From positions 124,001 through 188,000 of the forward strand of contig CAWAQG010000008.1 in the NCBI GenBank assembly GCA_963784135.1: DNA of 64,000 nt. Reading direction: 5' to 3'. Positions 62,161 through 64,000 of the stretch are shown piece after piece. The stretch's first letter is position 1. Each line of letters starts with the position of its first letter. This stretch comes from JADFXI01 sp963784135. GTDB taxonomy: Bacteria > Nitrospirota > Thermodesulfovibrionia > Thermodesulfovibrionales > Dissulfurispiraceae. The notes beneath the pieces are model-generated. The model was not told where the DNA came from and did no database searches. It saw nothing but the letters and a program-made list of their open reading frames with translations. The position numbers and the translations under genes were made by a program.

Positions 62161-64000
62161 ATGGGTGATTTTAAACTACAGACCGGTTTCACTCCCAAAG
62201 GAGACCAGCCGAAGGCGATAGATGAACTGACCGAAGGGGTAATCAAGGACCTCAAGCATCAGGTCCTCCTCGGCGTTACCGGCTCGGGCAAGACATTTAC
62301 TATTGCGCATGTTATCGCCAATCTCAACAAACCGGCACTTATTATTGCTCACAACAAGGCGCTGGCAGCGCAGCTTTACGGGGAATTCAAAGAGCTGTTC
62401 CCTGAAAACGCAGTGGAGTTTTTCGTAAGCTATTATGATTATTATCAGCCCGAAGCATACATCCCCTCCACAGATACATATATAGAGAAAGATTCCATGG
62501 TCAATGACGACATAGACAGGCTCAGGCACTCAGCAACAATGTCCATTCTTGAAAGGAAAGATGTCATCGTTGTCGCTTCGGTCTCGTGTATTTACGGCAT
62601 TGGCTCACCCGAAGACTATCTTAGTATGCATTTATTCATCGAGGAGGGCATGAGGATAAAAAGGGACGACCTTTTACGGCAGCTTGTGGACATACTTTAT
62701 GTCCGGTCAGACGCCGAATTCAAGCGTGGTAATTTCAGGGTTCGGGGAGATATGGTTGAAGTGTATCCCGCATTTTCCCGGGACAAGGCGGTGAGGATAG
62801 ACTTTTTCGGAGATGATATTGAAGCGCTTTACGAATTCGATACTCTGACCGGCGACCGGATAAGCAAGATGCATAAACTGACCCTCTACCCGAACAGCCA
62901 CTGGATAACTCCTGAAGCCAAGTTGAAAAAGGCTTTCAAAGGCATCGAGAAAGAGCTGGAGGACCGGACAAGGTTTTTCAGGAACGAGGGCGAGATATCC
63001 TTTGCCCATAGGATTGAGCAGCGGACCCGCTTCGATCTCGAAATGCTCAAAGAGTTCGGCTATTGCCATGGCATTGAAAACTATTCCAGGCACCTGAGCG
63101 GCAGGCTCCCCGGCGAACCGCCCTTTACGCTGATCGATTATCTGATCAGCGGACCGTCCAAAGGCGATTTCATGATGATAATAGACGAATCGCATGCCAC
63201 TGTTCCCCAGATAGGCGGCATGTACGAAGGAGACCGCTCCAGAAAACAAACATTGGTGGATTATGGGTTCAGGCTTCCTTCTGCCATGGACAACAGGCCG
63301 CTACGGTTTGATGAATTTGAATCCCGTATGCGGAAGACGATTTATGTATCGGCAACCCCGAGCAATTACGAACTCGGGAAGGCCGGGGACAGGGTGGTCG
63401 AGCAGGTCATTCGCCCGACAGGGCTGATGGACCCCAAAATGACAGTCAGACCCGTGAGCGGACAGGTTGACAATTTGTTGGGAGAGATACGGAAGAGGGC
63501 TGAAAAGGGAGAGCGGATTCTCGTGACAACGCTTACCAAAAAGATGGCCGAAGACCTTAGCGATTATTATACGGAAATCGGCGTTAGGACCCGGTATCTA
63601 CATTCCGACATAGACACACTCCAAAGAATAGAAATCCTGCGGGACCTCCGGCTGGGCGTTTTTGATGTGCTGATAGGAGTCAATCTGCTTAGAGAAGGGC
63701 TGGACCTTCCGGAGGTTTCGCTCGTCGCCATACTGGATGCCGACAAAGAGGGATTTCTCAGGTCCGAGCGTTCATTAATTCAGACCGCGGGCCGTGCTGC
63801 ACGAAACATCAACGGAGCAGTGTTCCTCTATGCCGATACCATGACACGCTCCATGCAGAAGGCCATTGATGAGACCGAGCGAAGAAGGAAACTGCAGGAG
63901 GATTACAATAAAAAGATGAAGATTACTCCGGAAACGATAAAAAGCAGTATTAAGGATATACTTGGCTCGATCTATGAGTCCGATTATTATACAGTTGCTG
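62161..64000 (+). CDS. uvrB: Excinuclease ABC subunit B (3' end beyond the window)
   Basis: UvrB is the damage-verifying helicase-like subunit of nucleotide excision repair, loaded by UvrA and acting with UvrC. The frame starts at the ATG at 62161 (MGDFKLQTGFTPKGDQPKAI) and is still open at base 64000, giving about 613 of the usual 660-680 residues. It has Walker A GVTGSGKTF, the DNA-gripping beta-hairpin YYDYYQPEAYIP, the DEAD-like IDESHATVPQ and the motif VI-like QTAGRAARN. Only the C-terminal UvrC-binding region is missing. No clear ribosome site is seen. It is divergent from purF. Confidence 0.96.
   Translation, partial: MGDFKLQTGFTPKGDQPKAIDELTEGVIKDLKHQVLLGVTGSGKTFTIAHVIANLNKPALIIAHNKALAAQLYGEFKELFPENAVEFFVSYYDYYQPEAYIPSTDTYIEKDSMVNDDIDRLRHSATMSILERKDVIVVASVSCIYGIGSPEDYLSMHLFIEEGMRIKRDDLLRQLVDILYVRSDAEFKRGNFRVRGDMVEVYPAFSRDKAVRIDFFGDDIEALYEFDTLTGDRISKMHKLTLYPNSHWITPEAKLKKAFKGIEKELEDRTRFFRNEGEISFAHRIEQRTRFDLEMLKEFGYCHGIENYSRHLSGRLPGEPPFTLIDYLISGPSKGDFMMIIDESHATVPQIGGMYEGDRSRKQTLVDYGFRLPSAMDNRPLRFDEFESRMRKTIYVSATPSNYELGKAGDRVVEQVIRPTGLMDPKMTVRPVSGQVDNLLGEIRKRAEKGERILVTTLTKKMAEDLSDYYTEIGVRTRYLHSDIDTLQRIEILRDLRLGVFDVLIGVNLLREGLDLPEVSLVAILDADKEGFLRSERSLIQTAGRAARNINGAVFLYADTMTRSMQKAIDETERRRKLQEDYNKKMKITPETIKSSIKDILGSIYESDYYTVA

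Overview
The window looks like chromosomal DNA of a Gram-negative (diderm) bacterium: it encodes two complete RND efflux systems with outer-membrane factors, several lipobox proteins and a class A penicillin-binding protein. The gene set (dnaJ-hspR-clpB-hsp20, two acetyl-CoA synthetases, hemH with a HemY-type oxidase, Fe-S type PurF, a symporter-type sensor kinase) is compatible with a Nitrospirota or Deltaproteobacteria-like environmental lineage. That placement is inference; no taxonomic marker decides it.

Layout. 1-5.1 kb: a truncated unknown CDS, tRNA-Asn(GTT), then a heat-shock operon on the minus strand (dnaJ, hspR, clpB, hsp20). 5.3-15.2 kb: two identical, inverted copies (A and B) of an ISNCY/IS1202-like insertion sequence bracket a heme pair (hemH, hemY-like), a beta-propeller protein, a 185-bp MITE-like element, a lipoprotein, a ferritin-like protein and rlmD. 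The direct repeats at the two copies are exchanged, so this 7.2-kb segment carries the signature of an IS-mediated inversion. 15.3-21.4 kb: 2-Cys peroxiredoxin, a His/Met-rich duplicated exported protein, a lipoprotein, an ABC-2 exporter and gyrA.

21.4-34.7 kb is the most coherent functional block. A 53-codon membrane ORF is coupled to an SSS-symporter/histidine kinase (CbrA-like) and an NtrC-type regulator (CbrB-like). A sigma-54 promoter with an upstream cluster of TTAC boxes follows, in front of a cNMP/CBS/DUF294 protein, an OFA-family carboxylate carrier and two acetyl-CoA synthetases. A strong terminator and a tandem-domain universal stress protein close the block. It reads as a carboxylate (probably acetate) sensing, uptake and activation locus.

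34.8-44 kb: an MdtABC-type RND operon with a TetR-like operator at its promoter. 44-51.2 kb: small genes, a flavoprotein, a globin-coupled sensor histidine kinase that lacks the phospho-accepting His, IS copy C with intact direct repeats, a PBP1-type enzyme, a HEAT-like protein and a nitroreductase. 51.2-57 kb: a second RND operon of visibly higher GC, possibly acquired. 57-64 kb: hisD, small genes, cutA, an M29-like aminopeptidase, purF, and uvrB running off the end.

Several genes lack a Shine-Dalgarno sequence and have a -10 box only 6-9 nt before the start codon, suggesting leaderless transcription.
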